Shown here piece by piece: positions 1 to 9,356 of a stretch of 33,600 bases of DNA. The stretch is from Planctomycetota bacterium (GTDB lineage Bacteria; Planctomycetota; B15-G4; SIAN01). Location: NCBI GenBank assembly GCA_016872815.1, contig VGYY01000008.1, positions 1-33,600 of the forward strand, read 5' to 3'. The translations under genes and the position numbers were made by a program. The notes beneath the pieces were generated by a model that searched no databases, had not been told where the DNA came from, and worked only from the letters and a program-made list of their open reading frames with translations. The stretch's first letter is position 1; each line of letters begins with the position of its first letter.

Positions 1-1
1 G

Positions 2-2746
2 CCGCTGGCGCGACTCGCCTGCAGCCCGCCGGGCGAGCGTGACCGCGCCGCGGCTCCACGCCCGGACGGCCCCGGCAGCGAAGCGACCCGCGCCTGCGCG
101 GACGCGCCGATGCCAGCGCCCCCGACCGTGGTGAGCGCCGAGCGACGCGTCGAGGCGCCCGCTTCGGCTCCGACCGGATCGGCGGCGATGCTGCGCGATT
201 GGCGCGTGGAGCTCGATTGCGCCGCCGGCCTCGAATCGACCGTGCTCGAAGTGACCGTCGAGCCCGGCACGGAGCGGGCATCACCTCCACGCGCCCTGAC
301 GACCGTGCACGCCGGCGCCCGGTATTGCACGCTTCAGGCGGCATCCGGCGACCGCATCGTCGCTCGCGGCGAGGCGGTGGTCACGGCGCAAGCCGTCGTG
401 CCGTCGCGGTCGACGGCAGCGATCGTGCTGGTCATCGTCGCGCGCGAGCGACTCGCCGGTGCGCTGTTCCGGGCCGAGGATGGCGCGCCGCTGGTCGCCG
501 CGGAATTGCGCGTGGCGTCGATGGCCGACCCGACGCAGGAGTCGGCCCATCCGATCGGCGCCGCGTTCGATCTCCGTCCAGCGGCGGCCGCCCCGTGGCG
601 ACTCCGAATCGAGGCCGCCGGTCGCGCTCCGGCCGAGCTCCTCGACGTGCACCCCGGCCGCGCACTGCGCATCGATCTGGCTGCCGTCACGACACTGCAC
701 GGCACGGTCCTCGATCCGTCCGGAGTTCCGCTTGGCGGAGCCACCGTCACGGTCGGACGCCTCGGCACGCTGCCGGTCGACGAGCGCCTGATCGGTGCAT
801 CCGACGCCGACGGCGCATTCGTGCTCGACCCGGTCCCCGACCATGACCTCGTGCTCTGTGCGCGCTGCGACGGTTGCGCCCCGGCGCGGCTCGAACTGCG
901 CCGCGCGGAACTCGCGGTCGCTGACATCGAACTCCGACTTGGTGTCGAGTCCCGCTTCCGCGGCGTCATCGTCGCCGAGGACGGCACCCCCATCTCCGGG
1001 GCGCGCGTCATCGTCGGCAACCTCACCCACCAGTTCACGACCGGCTGGGTCCGCAGCGATGACGACGGCGGCTTCGCGATGCCATGGACGTCGGCGGCGG
1101 CGGAGTATCACGTGACCGTCCGCGCCGAAGGATTCTCCGACGGCGTCTTCGGCCCGTTCCGTCCGCCCTGCGACGATCTCTCCCTGATGCTGCGTCCGTT
1201 GCGCGACGTCGAGGTGATCGTGACCGACGCGGACGGGAATCCGCTCGCCGCCGCAACCGTCCTCGCGATCGCGCTGCACGGTCGCGACGAGCATGACCAC
1301 CACTCGTTCTTCGCACCGGCGCGCCGTGCCGTCACCGACGCCGACGGTCGCGGGCAACTGCCGTGGCTCGCGCGCATCCCCCACGAGCTCAGCGTGACCG
1401 CTCCGGGCGGCGCGACGACCACGACGCGGATCGACGCCGATCGGGACGCGATGGCACCCGTCACCGTCGCCGTCCCATCGCTCGAGCAGCGCGCGGTGTG
1501 CTGGCTCGACGCCGACGGTCGACCGATTCCCGGAGTCCGCCTGTTCCCCGCATTGCGCCGCCCGGACGGCGCCTGCTCGCCCCTCGTCTCGGCCGACCCG
1601 GTCACGACCGATGCGGCCGGCTGCGCCACGCTCTCCGCCGGGACCGGCTCCTCGGAGTGGTGGTGCGAGCGACCCGATGGTGGCTTGGCGATCCGTTCCC
1701 TCGCGACCCGTTGCGAGCGCGTCGATTGGACCTGGCCGCCGACCGCCGCCCTTCGCATCGAGGTTCCCGCGACCGCGGGTGCCCGCGCGGCGGCGCTCCA
1801 CGTGCTGGTCGTGCAATCGGACGGAGCGGTGCGAACCGCTCCACTCGGTCCGGAGGGCTGCGTCGAGATCGACGCGCTCGAACCGGGGTCGGCACGCGTG
1901 CGCCTGTTCGACGAGTGGGAGGCGAGTCGGTGGCAGTCGCACGTCGCCGACGAACGGCGGATCGAGCTCGGCGCCGGCCTGCTGCAGACGCTCCGCTGGC
2001 CGCTGCCGCGCGAGCGGTTCGCCGGACGCATCCGCGGTGCACCGCCGCGCGACGCACGCCTGCGCGTCGTCGCCCTCCCGGACCACGCCGGAGCGTCGGC
2101 TTCAGCGGCCGTCGCGTCGACGTCGTCGGTGGAGCTGGACGGTCGCTTCGTGCTGGCCGTCGGCGAGCGCGGTGCGCACGCCGTCATCGCCGTGGCGGAG
2201 ACCCTCCACGAGCTCTGGATCGACGGCTGGCGCGGGCTGCCCGCCGTGACCGGCGACGGCGTCGCTCTCGAGTGGCGGGCGCCAGACGCCCGCGTGCAGG
2301 TCCCCGCCGATGCCGTGGTCGAACTCCTCGACCGCGCCGGGACGCTGCTTGCCACCGCGCGCCCCGATTCCGCCGGCTGCGTCGCGATCAGCAGGACCGG
2401 CAGCGCCGACCTGCGCATCCGGGCCCGCTCGCTTCGCGGCACCGGATCGACGCTCGAACTTGGCCGGATCGGGTCGTTCTCGAAGTTGCCGGTCGCTCCG
2501 CTGGCGCGGATCGAGACCACGGTCCGGCGTGGCGCTGCCGCCGCCGGCCCGGGAGTCGCGTTGTCGGTCGAGGCGGTGTCGACGGGCGGCGGGAGCGACG
2601 GGCGCTACCACCTCCGCACCGACCGAGCCGGCCGCGCGACGATCGACGTGCCGGCCGGTCGCTACACGATCCGCCTCGGCGACCTCCATGCGGACGCCGT
2701 GGCAGATCCCGCGCAGCCAGCGAGCGTCTGGTTCACGCTCGACTGA
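2..2746 (+). CDS. carboxypeptidase-regulatory-like repeat protein, 5' partial
   Basis: The ORF track starts this at the ATG at 110, but the same frame is open back to base 2. That ATG has no Shine-Dalgarno sequence and no signal peptide follows it, so the true start and any export signal probably lie outside the window. The product is built of beta-sandwich modules of the carboxypeptidase regulatory-like type. Clear units, in ORF-track numbering, lie near residues 195-270 (HGTVLDPSGVPLGGATVTV), 280-360 (RGVIVAEDGTPISGARVIV) and 365-440 (VIVTDADGNPLAAATVLAI). Weaker units continue to the C-terminus, which ends in a similar fold (YHLRTDRAGRATIDVPAGRY). Such repeat proteins are usually extracytoplasmic and structural or adhesive. 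No catalytic motif is visible. It converges on the actin-like gene. The domain family is fairly sure; the role is unknown. Confidence 0.8.
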   Translation, partial: PLARLACSPPGERDRAAAPRPDGPGSEATRACADAPMPAPPTVVSAERRVEAPASAPTGSAAMLRDWRVELDCAAGLESTVLEVTVEPGTERASPPRALTTVHAGARYCTLQAASGDRIVARGEAVVTAQAVVPSRSTAAIVLVIVARERLAGALFRAEDGAPLVAAELRVASMADPTQESAHPIGAAFDLRPAAAAPWRLRIEAAGRAPAELLDVHPGRALRIDLAAVTTLHGTVLDPSGVPLGGATVTVGRLGTLPVDERLIGASDADGAFVLDPVPDHDLVLCARCDGCAPARLELRRAELAVADIELRLGVESRFRGVIVAEDGTPISGARVIVGNLTHQFTTGWVRSDDDGGFAMPWTSAAAEYHVTVRAEGFSDGVFGPFRPPCDDLSLMLRPLRDVEVIVTDADGNPLAAATVLAIALHGRDEHDHHSFFAPARRAVTDADGRGQLPWLARIPHELSVTAPGGATTTTRIDADRDAMAPVTVAVPSLEQRAVCWLDADGRPIPGVRLFPALRRPDGACSPLVSADPVTTDAAGCATLSAGTGSSEWWCERPDGGLAIRSLATRCERVDWTWPPTAALRIEVPATAGARAAALHVLVVQSDGAVRTAPLGPEGCVEIDALEPGSARVRLFDEWEASRWQSHVADERRIELGAGLLQTLRWPLPRERFAGRIRGAPPRDARLRVVALPDHAGASASAAVASTSSVELDGRFVLAVGERGAHAVIAVAETLHELWIDGWRGLPAVTGDGVALEWRAPDARVQVPADAVVELLDRAGTLLATARPDSAGCVAISRTGSADLRIRARSLRGTGSTLELGRIGSFSKLPVAPLARIETTVRRGAAAAGPGVALSVEAVSTGGGSDGRYHLRTDRAGRATIDVPAGRYTIRLGDLHADAVADPAQPASVWFTLD

Positions 2747-2764
2747 ACGCGCCTGACCGGAGGT

Positions 2765-2784
2765 CCGCCGCGTTCGACCGGCGG
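2765..2784. terminator. possible hairpin between convergent genes
   Basis: CCGCCG and CGGCGG form a 6-bp stem around an 8-base loop in the 61-bp gap between the stops of the repeat protein and the actin-like gene. There is no U-run on either side, and such stems are common by chance in DNA this GC-rich, so this is only a weak bidirectional terminator candidate. Confidence 0.22.
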
Positions 2785-2807
2785 CAGCCGCCCGCCCCGC
2801 CGGACCG

Positions 2808-3887
2808 TCATTCCATCGACGAGACGGCGGCGACGAGGCAGCCCTGCGAAACCGAATTGAGCGGCTCCTTGCCGAGGCGCACGCCCTTCAGCGGGATCGG
2901 CAGCTTCACCTTCTGCACTTCCTCGCGGAACACCTCGATGAAGCCCTGGATGAGCGAACCGCCGCCGGCGCAGACGATCTCGACCGGCTCGCTGAAGCTC
3001 GGCAGGTCGCGCCCCATCGCGAGGCGGTTGCGGATGTTCTGCAGGGTGTAGGAGATCAGGTTCCGGTAGTAGATCGCGATCGCCTCCTGCTCACGGCCCT
3101 TCGGCGAGCGGATGTCCATCCCGCTCTCCTTGATGAAGGTCACCTTGGAGGACGGCAGGCCGAGGACGGTCGCGGCGTTGCCGTCGATCCAGTCGCCGCC
3201 GCGCGCCACCGAGAAGGTGAGCGCCGCGATCGTCTTGTACGCGACGCAGACGTTCACCATCCCGCCGCCGAAGCTGATGCCGATGCCGGTGAATTCCTCG
3301 GCCGCCAGTTCCGCGAACGTGACCGCGTGGCCCTCGTTCATCGGGGTCGGGTTGTAGCCGAGCTTCTGCAGCATCCCGGCGAACAGCCCCTGGTGGTAGA
3401 CGATGTTGTTCTCCTTGTCCACCGACTCGGCGGGGACGGAGAAGAAGCACGGCTCGTTCGGGACGCACGGCTCGCCGAGCGTCTTCTTGATGATCATCTG
3501 CATCATCGGCAGGGCCTCCTTCTCCTGCGAGGAGATGAGGCCGTCCTTCATCGGGCGGCGCGTCGGCCGGCCGAAGACGTTCGCCAGCTCGAACGCCGAG
3601 GCGCCGAGCACGATCAGCGAGTTGTCGTGAACCACGTAGGGGACGTTGAGCCGCGTCAGCATCGAACGGCTGTGCACGTCGCCCTGGATGTCGAGGAAGG
3701 CGTTGCGCTCGCAGCGGACGACGATGCCGCCCTTCTGGTCGCGCACCGCCGCGAGGATGTTGGCCGTGCCGATGTCGAGACCCTTGCCGGCGAGCTTCGC
3801 CGTCATGGCCGGTCGGCCGCCCACGGATGCGGTGCCCGTCGCGCTCCCCGCCATTCCCTCGCTGCCGGTCATCTCTGCGCTGCCCAT
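2808..3887 (-). CDS. divergent actin-superfamily ATPase (MreB/ParM/MamK-like fold)
   Basis: This is a 359-residue protein starting at the ATG at 3887, which has GAGGGAAG about 9 bases upstream; the ORF track overextends it to 686 aa. The first 30 residues are a Gly/Ser/Ala/Thr-rich tail. The core shows the actin/Hsp70 nucleotide-binding motifs in order: phosphate-1 GLDIGTANILAA (36-47), a candidate catalytic Glu in NEGHAV (184-189), phosphate-2 GISFGGGMVNV (203-213), GGDWID (230-235) and adenosine motif CAGGGSLIQGF (306-316). It should bind ATP and may polymerise. Its length resembles MreB or MamK, but the spacing and sequence are not those of canonical MreB, and no mreC or mreD is nearby. 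It follows a coiled-coil gene by 80 bp on the same strand, so that product is its likely partner. A monomeric chaperone-like or plasmid-segregation-like ATPase is also possible. The superfamily call is strong; the function is unknown. Confidence 0.85.
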   Translation of the reverse strand: MGSAEMTGSEGMAGSATGTASVGGRPAMTAKLAGKGLDIGTANILAAVRDQKGGIVVRCERNAFLDIQGDVHSRSMLTRLNVPYVVHDNSLIVLGASAFELANVFGRPTRRPMKDGLISSQEKEALPMMQMIIKKTLGEPCVPNEPCFFSVPAESVDKENNIVYHQGLFAGMLQKLGYNPTPMNEGHAVTFAELAAEEFTGIGISFGGGMVNVCVAYKTIAALTFSVARGGDWIDGNAATVLGLPSSKVTFIKESGMDIRSPKGREQEAIAIYYRNLISYTLQNIRNRLAMGRDLPSFSEPVEIVCAGGGSLIQGFIEVFREEVQKVKLPIPLKGVRLGKEPLNSVSQGCLVAAVSSME

Positions 3888-3967
3888 GTTGATTGCTTCC
3901 CTCGTGTCCCGTGGTTGCCTGGTGACGGCCATCCCAGTGCTTAGATCGGCACGGCGAATCCGGCGGC

Positions 3968-4756
3968 TCAAGCGCCGGGCTTCGCCTCGCGCAGGCTCTT
4001 CATCCGAGCCAGGGCATCGCTGACGTCGCTGCCCTTCCGTTCCTTCGCTTCGACCGCGTCGAGGTTGCCCTCGAGCTCGGGGATCGACTGGAACAGGCCG
4101 CTGATCTCGACCGGGGTCTCGTCCGGCGCCGCGGCGCCGACGTGGCGGCCGATCCGCTCGATCTTCGAGGCCAGCTCCGCGCCGAGCGACTCGATGCGCT
4201 TCTCGATCGCGCCGGAGAGCGGCTCCACCGCAGCGCCGACGGGCGGCGCCGCCGGCTCGGGGCGGGCGATGTCGCGGCGCAGAGCCTTCAGCTCGTCGAG
4301 CAGGTCCTGCGGGCTGCCGGCCTCGGCGCGCTGCCGCAACACGCGCAGCTCCGCTTCGAGTTCCGCGCGGCGCGCCTGCGCATCGACCAGCTGGTCGTCG
4401 CGCTCGGTGAGGCGCTGCTCGAGCTGCTTCAGCTCGGCCGCCTCGACCTCGAGCCGCGAGCGGATCTCTTCCATGGACTTCTGGGCGACGCCCTGCTGCT
4501 TCTCCATCTCCGAGCGCAGCATCTCGCGGAAGATGGCGGCCGAGTCCTTGAGCAGGTCGGCGCGCTCCTCGGGCGCCGCCGGCGACCCGCGCAATGCCAG
4601 CGCGCGGTCGACCGCCTGCGCGATCAGGTCGAGGACCTGGCTCGACCGGATCACCCGGACCTGCTCGAGGCCCTTCTTCCGAAGTTCGTCGAGCGTCGTC
4701 CGCGTCGCCCGCGAGGTCAGCTCGCTGCGGACGTCGCCAAGGAATTCGGTGGCCAT
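3968..4756 (-). CDS. coiled-coil protein paired with the actin-like ATPase
   Basis: This is a 262-residue soluble protein starting at the ATG at 4756, with a GGGGAG ribosome binding site. The longer ORF-track start at 5257 runs into the divergent kinase gene and is rejected. Residues about 1-70 are helical and mixed charge. Residues about 75-160 have heptad-like runs rich in Glu, Gln, Arg and Leu (EEIRSRLEVEAAELKQLEQR) typical of a long coiled coil. Then come a Pro/Ala linker, a second short helical stretch (IEKRIESLGAELASKIERIG) and an acidic tail. There is no signal peptide or membrane segment. It lies immediately upstream of and co-directional with the actin-like gene, so the two are probably one operon. 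By analogy with filament adaptor proteins it may nucleate, bundle or anchor that ATPase; this is inference. I do not recognise a named family. Confidence 0.8.
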   Translation of the reverse strand: MATEFLGDVRSELTSRATRTTLDELRKKGLEQVRVIRSSQVLDLIAQAVDRALALRGSPAAPEERADLLKDSAAIFREMLRSEMEKQQGVAQKSMEEIRSRLEVEAAELKQLEQRLTERDDQLVDAQARRAELEAELRVLRQRAEAGSPQDLLDELKALRRDIARPEPAAPPVGAAVEPLSGAIEKRIESLGAELASKIERIGRHVGAAAPDETPVEISGLFQSIPELEGNLDAVEAKERKGSDVSDALARMKSLREAKPGA

Positions 4757-4897
4757 TCGGTGCGCTCCCCTGCCGGAGCGGCTCCATCGACGACGCGGCC
4801 CGGTGACTGAAGCTGGTTTGGCGCGGGCGCTGCCCGGCCCGGGCGCCGGCGCCGCGATTGGCCAACATTTCCGCAACGCCGTCGCCGTGGCGCCGCG

Positions 4898-4927
4898 TTG
4901 ATCGTCACGCCGGCACCCCACTATGAT
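4898..4927 (+). promoter_or_regulatory. sigma70-like promoter for the hybrid kinase gene
   Basis: TTGATC and TATGAT are separated by 18 bp, a strong match to the housekeeping consensus in otherwise very GC-rich DNA. Transcription would start near 4934. That gives only about 14 bases before the ATG at 4948 but about 53 bases before the ATG at 4987, which carries a GGAAGG ribosome binding site. Confidence 0.65.
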
Positions 4928-4986
4928 CCGTCCGGTTCGCTCGAACCATGCCCCCAGCCAACATGGCGCCGCGCGTGGAAGGCCGA

Positions 4987-6477
4987 ATGGAGTGGATCGA
5001 CACCGTCCCGCTCCCCGCGCTGCGCGTCGATGCGCAGGGACGGGTCGCCGCCGCCAACCGGCTGGCCGCCAAGCTCTTCGATCGCGCACCCGCCGCGCTG
5101 CTGACCCGACTCGCCGCGGAACTGCGGCGCGAGGATCCGCAGGGGACGTCGCCCGCAGCGGAGATTCCGCTCGCCGACGGGACGCTGCTCCTCTTCCACG
5201 AGGGCGCCCTGGTGAGCGGGCTGCAGCAGCAGGTCTATCACCTGTCGCGCCTCGCATCGGCCGGCCGCCTGGTCGCGGTAGTCGTGCACGAGATCAACAA
5301 TGCGCTGTCGGGGATCATCGGCTACGCGCAGTACCTTCTGGCGCAACCGCTTCCGCCCGATGCCCATCGCGACCTCGCGCGCGTCCACGAGGAGGCGCTC
5401 CGCACCGCGCGCGTCGCCCAGAACCTGCTGCGCTTCAGTCGTGGCGGCCGGGGCGACCGCTCGATCCTGCGACCCGACGACCTCGTCGCCCGCTGCGCGG
5501 AGCTCAAGCGGCGCGACTTCGCGCTGCGCTCGATCAAGCTCGAATTCGACGTGGCCCCGGACCTGCCGCCGATCGAGGGCGATGAAGCGCTGCTCTCGCA
5601 GGTGCTGATCAACCTGCTGACCAACGCCCAGCAGAGCATCAGCGCGGTGCGCAACTGCGGCAATGTCTCGATCCGGGCGCGCAGCACCCGTCGCCGCGTG
5701 ATCATCGAAGTGACGGACGACGGACCCGGCATCCCGGCCCACCTGCGGGAGCGCGTGTTCGAGCCCTTCTTCACCTCGCGGCATGACGGGTCGGGCACCG
5801 GGCTCGGACTGACCCTGTGCCGGGAGATCCTCCGCGACCACAGCGGCGAGATCCGGATCACCCGAAGGGGGCCGCCCGGCGCGACGCTGCGCCTGTCGCT
5901 GCCGGCGGCCACCGCTGCGCCGCCGGCGCCGCTCGCGCCGCCGCCGCCGCGACCGCTCCCCATCAGCGGAAAGCGCGTCGTGATCGTCGAGGATGAGCCG
6001 TCGCTGCGCGAAGTCCTCACCCGGAGCTTCACCGGCCACGACAACCACGTCATCACCTTCGCCGACGGCGAGGACGCGCTGCCGTACCTGCTCAGCGAGT
6101 CGGTCGACCTCGTGATCAGCGACATGCGCCGGCCCGGACTCGACGGAATCCGGCTCTACGAGGAGATCGCGCGCACGCGCCCCTCGCTGCTGCGCCGCAT
6201 CCTGTTCGTGACCGGCGATGCGCTCGGTAAGGAGACCGCCGCCTTCCTGCGCCGCTCGCGCACGGTCGCGCTGCGCAAGCCGCTCGATCTCGACGAACTC
6301 GTCCGCGCCGCGCGCGCCATCGTCGAACAGCGGGAACAACAGGGCGAGCTGTTCGCGCCGCCGGACGCCAAGGAAGCCGACGCGGAAGGCGCCGCGGCGG
6401 CCGCCGTCCGGGCCGCGACGCCATCCGTCACGGCCGCGGCGGCCGGTCCGATCGTCGAGCGCGAACGCGAGGCGTGA
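4987..6477 (+). CDS. soluble hybrid histidine kinase (PAS-like, HisKA, HATPase, receiver)
   Basis: This is a 496-residue two-component sensor kinase with no signal peptide or membrane helix, so it acts in the cytoplasm. A short PAS-like sensor spans residues about 6-75. The HisKA H-box has phospho-acceptor His101 (VVVHEINNALSGIIGYAQYL). The ATPase domain has N-box Asn213 (LTNAQQSI), G1 DDGPGIP (244-250), FEPFFTS and G2 GTGLGL (270-275). An Ala/Pro linker leads to a receiver domain with acidic VEDEP, phospho-acceptor Asp379 (ISDMRRPGLDG) and Lys431, followed by an Ala-rich tail. The start at 4987 was chosen because GGAAGG lies just upstream and the predicted transcript begins near 4934. The ORF track uses 4948, adding 13 residues. 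It diverges from the coiled-coil/actin-like unit. No output domain is present, so a phosphotransfer partner is expected; the degenerate kinase at 7804-8457 is a candidate. Confidence 0.88.
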   Translation: MEWIDTVPLPALRVDAQGRVAAANRLAAKLFDRAPAALLTRLAAELRREDPQGTSPAAEIPLADGTLLLFHEGALVSGLQQQVYHLSRLASAGRLVAVVVHEINNALSGIIGYAQYLLAQPLPPDAHRDLARVHEEALRTARVAQNLLRFSRGGRGDRSILRPDDLVARCAELKRRDFALRSIKLEFDVAPDLPPIEGDEALLSQVLINLLTNAQQSISAVRNCGNVSIRARSTRRRVIIEVTDDGPGIPAHLRERVFEPFFTSRHDGSGTGLGLTLCREILRDHSGEIRITRRGPPGATLRLSLPAATAAPPAPLAPPPPRPLPISGKRVVIVEDEPSLREVLTRSFTGHDNHVITFADGEDALPYLLSESVDLVISDMRRPGLDGIRLYEEIARTRPSLLRRILFVTGDALGKETAAFLRRSRTVALRKPLDLDELVRAARAIVEQREQQGELFAPPDAKEADAEGAAAAAVRAATPSVTAAAAGPIVEREREA

Positions 6478-6495
6478 GCGCGGCCCGGCCCGCGC
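6478..6495. terminator. hairpin filling the gap between convergent stops
   Basis: GCGCGG, a 6-base loop and CCGCGC occupy almost the whole 21-bp space between the kinase stop and the stop of the convergent propeller lipoprotein gene. The position suits a shared terminator, but no U-run follows it. Confidence 0.3.
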
Positions 6496-6498
6496 GAT

Positions 6499-7662
6499 TC
6501 AGTCCGCGAGCTCGGCGAGGAACAGATTGGTCTCCCGCGGGCGGACGCCGTGTCGATTGGCGGCCCAGACGAGGAACTTCCCATCCGGGCTCACCATCGG
6601 GAAACCGTCGAACTGCTCGTCCCAGGTGATCCGCTCCAGCCCGCTGCCATCCACCCGGATCATGTAGAGGTCGAAGTTCCGGTTCTTCGGATCGGTGTCG
6701 TGGAGGTTCGAGGAGAAGATCACGCGCTCCCCGTCCGGCAGCATGAATGGCGCCCAGTTCGACGCGCCGTTGGCGAGGAAGGTCCGCTTGTTCGCGCCGT
6801 CGGCATCCATGATGCGCAGCTCGAGCGGGCCGGGCCGCCACATGCCGAGCTGCATCATCTCGCGGTACGCCGCCTCCTGCTCGCCACCGGCGGGCGTCAA
6901 GCCGCGATAGACGATCCGCCGGCTGTCCGGCGTGAAGAACGCGCCGCCGTCGTAGCCGAGTTCGTGCGTCAGCTGCGTCAGGTCGCTGCCGTCGGTCCGC
7001 ATCTTCCACAGCTCGAGGTCGCCCGAGCGCATCGAGGTGAAGACGATCCACTTGCCGTCGGGCGAGACGGTGCACTCGGCGTCGTAGCCGGGGGTGCTCG
7101 TCAGGCGACGCAGGTCGCGGCCATCCGGCGCGGCCGAGAAGATGTCGAAGCCATCGTTGAACTTCCAGACGTAGCCGTACTTCTGCGGGTCCGGCGCCGC
7201 CGGCGGGACCGGCGAGTCGAGGTGCGTCGAGGCGTAGAGGATCCGGCGCCCGCCCGGCAGGAAGTAGCCGCACGTCGTCTTGCCGAGCCCCGTGCTCACC
7301 AGCCGCAGCCCGCCCGCGGCGAGGTCCATGGTGAAGATCTGGTCTGCGACGAGATCGGCGCGCGTCGACTGGAAGATGAGCTGGTCGCCCTCGAAGGAGA
7401 AGTACGCCTCGGCGTTCTGCCCGGCGAAGGTGAGTTGGCGCAGGTCGCGCAGCCGCGTCTCCTTCGGGTGCGTCTCGATGGCGCGCGCCGGCCCCTGGTC
7501 GTAGCGCGCCATGAACGCCGACGCCTCGGCGTCGCCCTTCGCGTGGAGGTCGGTGAGCGGGCAGCTGCCGAGCGGGCACTCGTTGGAGGTCCCGCAGCCG
7601 GCCGCGAACGCGACTGCCAGCAGGAGCGACGACCTGCCGGCGCGACGAAGGCTCATCTTCAC
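6499..7662 (-). CDS. TolB-like WD40/PD40 beta-propeller lipoprotein
   Basis: This is a protein of about 387 residues. The start was set at a GTG (7662) because AGGAGGAG lies 6 bases upstream; the ATG two codons later (7656) is nearly as good. The N-terminus MKMSLRRAGRSSLLLAVAFA leads into the lipobox AAGC with Cys23, so it is an exported, lipid-anchored protein. The body carries repeated PD40/TolB blades such as SPDGKWIVFTSMRSGDLELW, TPDSRRIVYRGL, LPDGERVIFSSN and SPDGKFLVWAANRHG, giving about six blades of a propeller. It resembles the C-terminal domain of TolB and free-standing PD40 proteins. No tol-pal genes are nearby, so a TolB role is not supported. Propellers of this kind usually bind proteins or peptides. 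It is on the same strand as, and downstream of, the degenerate kinase gene. Confidence 0.85.
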   Translation of the reverse strand: MKMSLRRAGRSSLLLAVAFAAGCGTSNECPLGSCPLTDLHAKGDAEASAFMARYDQGPARAIETHPKETRLRDLRQLTFAGQNAEAYFSFEGDQLIFQSTRADLVADQIFTMDLAAGGLRLVSTGLGKTTCGYFLPGGRRILYASTHLDSPVPPAAPDPQKYGYVWKFNDGFDIFSAAPDGRDLRRLTSTPGYDAECTVSPDGKWIVFTSMRSGDLELWKMRTDGSDLTQLTHELGYDGGAFFTPDSRRIVYRGLTPAGGEQEAAYREMMQLGMWRPGPLELRIMDADGANKRTFLANGASNWAPFMLPDGERVIFSSNLHDTDPKNRNFDLYMIRVDGSGLERITWDEQFDGFPMVSPDGKFLVWAANRHGVRPRETNLFLAELAD

Positions 7663-7779
7663 TGGCGTCTCCTCCTCCGCTCGTTCTGCGACCGTGCGCC
7701 CGCGCTGCCACCGCCGCCGGCGGCCCGGCAAAGGGCGAAGAGGGTATCAGCTCGGGGCGCGCAATCGACTTCGTTTCGC

Positions 7780-7794
7780 CGTCGCGTGGCGACG
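7780..7794. terminator. short perfect hairpin downstream of the degenerate kinase gene
   Basis: CGTCGC-gtg-GCGACG is a 6-bp perfect stem with a 3-base loop, 10 bases beyond the stop of the minus-strand gene at 7804. No U-run follows it, so termination is only a possibility. Confidence 0.25.
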
Positions 7795-7803
7795 CTCGAT
7801 CGT

Positions 7804-8457
7804 TCAGAGGTGCGGTCGCACCGCACCGAACTCGACCCGCCAACGCGACTCCGCCGCCGCTTCCGCAGCGACGAGGACGCCGCCAGCCGCCGCGATCAGC
7901 GCCCGCGCACGCGCATGGTCCGGATCGTCGGCCCGGATGACGGGCGCCGGCGCGACGCGCAGCTCGAAGGCAAGGCCATCCCCCTGCTTCTCGACGACCA
8001 GCCGCACCGCACCGTTGCCGCCGCTGCGGACCGGATCGACCGGCAGCAGGAGGCAGAGCAGGACCAGCGCGGCCGCTTCCGGGTCCGCCGGCGGCGGGGC
8101 CCCGGGATCGACCTGACGCTCGAAACGCACCCCGCGGCCCCGCCAGGCGAGCTCCGTCACGCGCTCGACCGTCTCGGCGACCGCTCCGGCCGTCCGGGCG
8201 GCCGCATCGCCCGCGGCGTCCTCGGGTGCCAGGCGACGGATCCAGCCGACGAGCGTCTCCATCTTCGCCAGCTGCTGATCGATCATCGTGCCGATCCGGT
8301 CCGACATCGGCACGCCGGCTCTTGCGAGCTGGCGCACGCCCGCCATGACCGTCAGCACGTTGTTGGTCTCGTGGAGGATCGCGCCTCCGAGCCAGCCGAA
8401 CACGGCTCGCCGCGCCCGGTCATGTTCGCGGCCGTCCACTCCTCCGGCGTGCCCCAT
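7804..8457 (-). CDS. degenerate histidine kinase or ChpT-like phosphotransfer protein
   Basis: This is a 217-residue protein from the ATG at 8457 (GGAG 6 bases upstream); the ORF track extends it to a GTG at 8511 with no ribosome binding site. The helical N-terminal half carries an intact HisKA-type H-box, GGAILHETNNVLTVMAGVRQL, with His29. The C-terminal half (about 110-217) has the size of an HATPase fold but lacks the N-box, the DxGxG G1 motif and the GxGxG G2 motif, so it should not bind or hydrolyse ATP. That combination, a dimerisation-and-phosphoacceptor domain with a dead catalytic domain, is the layout of ChpT-type histidine phosphotransferases. It could accept phosphate from the receiver of the hybrid kinase at 4987-6477. 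An inactive relative of ordinary kinases is the alternative. There is no signal peptide or membrane segment. Confidence 0.7.
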   Translation of the reverse strand: MGHAGGVDGREHDRARRAVFGWLGGAILHETNNVLTVMAGVRQLARAGVPMSDRIGTMIDQQLAKMETLVGWIRRLAPEDAAGDAAARTAGAVAETVERVTELAWRGRGVRFERQVDPGAPPPADPEAAALVLLCLLLPVDPVRSGGNGAVRLVVEKQGDGLAFELRVAPAPVIRADDPDHARARALIAAAGGVLVAAEAAAESRWRVEFGAVRPHL

Positions 8458-8546
8458 CTCTTGCTCCGTCGCGCGCCGCTCGCTGCAGCGCTTGCATCGC
8501 GTCCCCGCCACCGTAGGGTACCGCGGATCAAGCGGGAGCCCGGCGC

Positions 8547-9323
<777 letters not shown>

Positions 9324-9356
9324 ATCGCCCGGCGCTGGCGGCCAGACGGATCGGAC

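Noticed and set aside
2808-3887. Naming the actin-like gene mreB
   Set aside because: The superfamily motifs are present, but the sequence between them and the neighbourhood do not support canonical MreB.
6499-7662. Naming the propeller lipoprotein tolB
   Set aside because: It has no N-terminal TolB domain and no tol-pal genes nearby.
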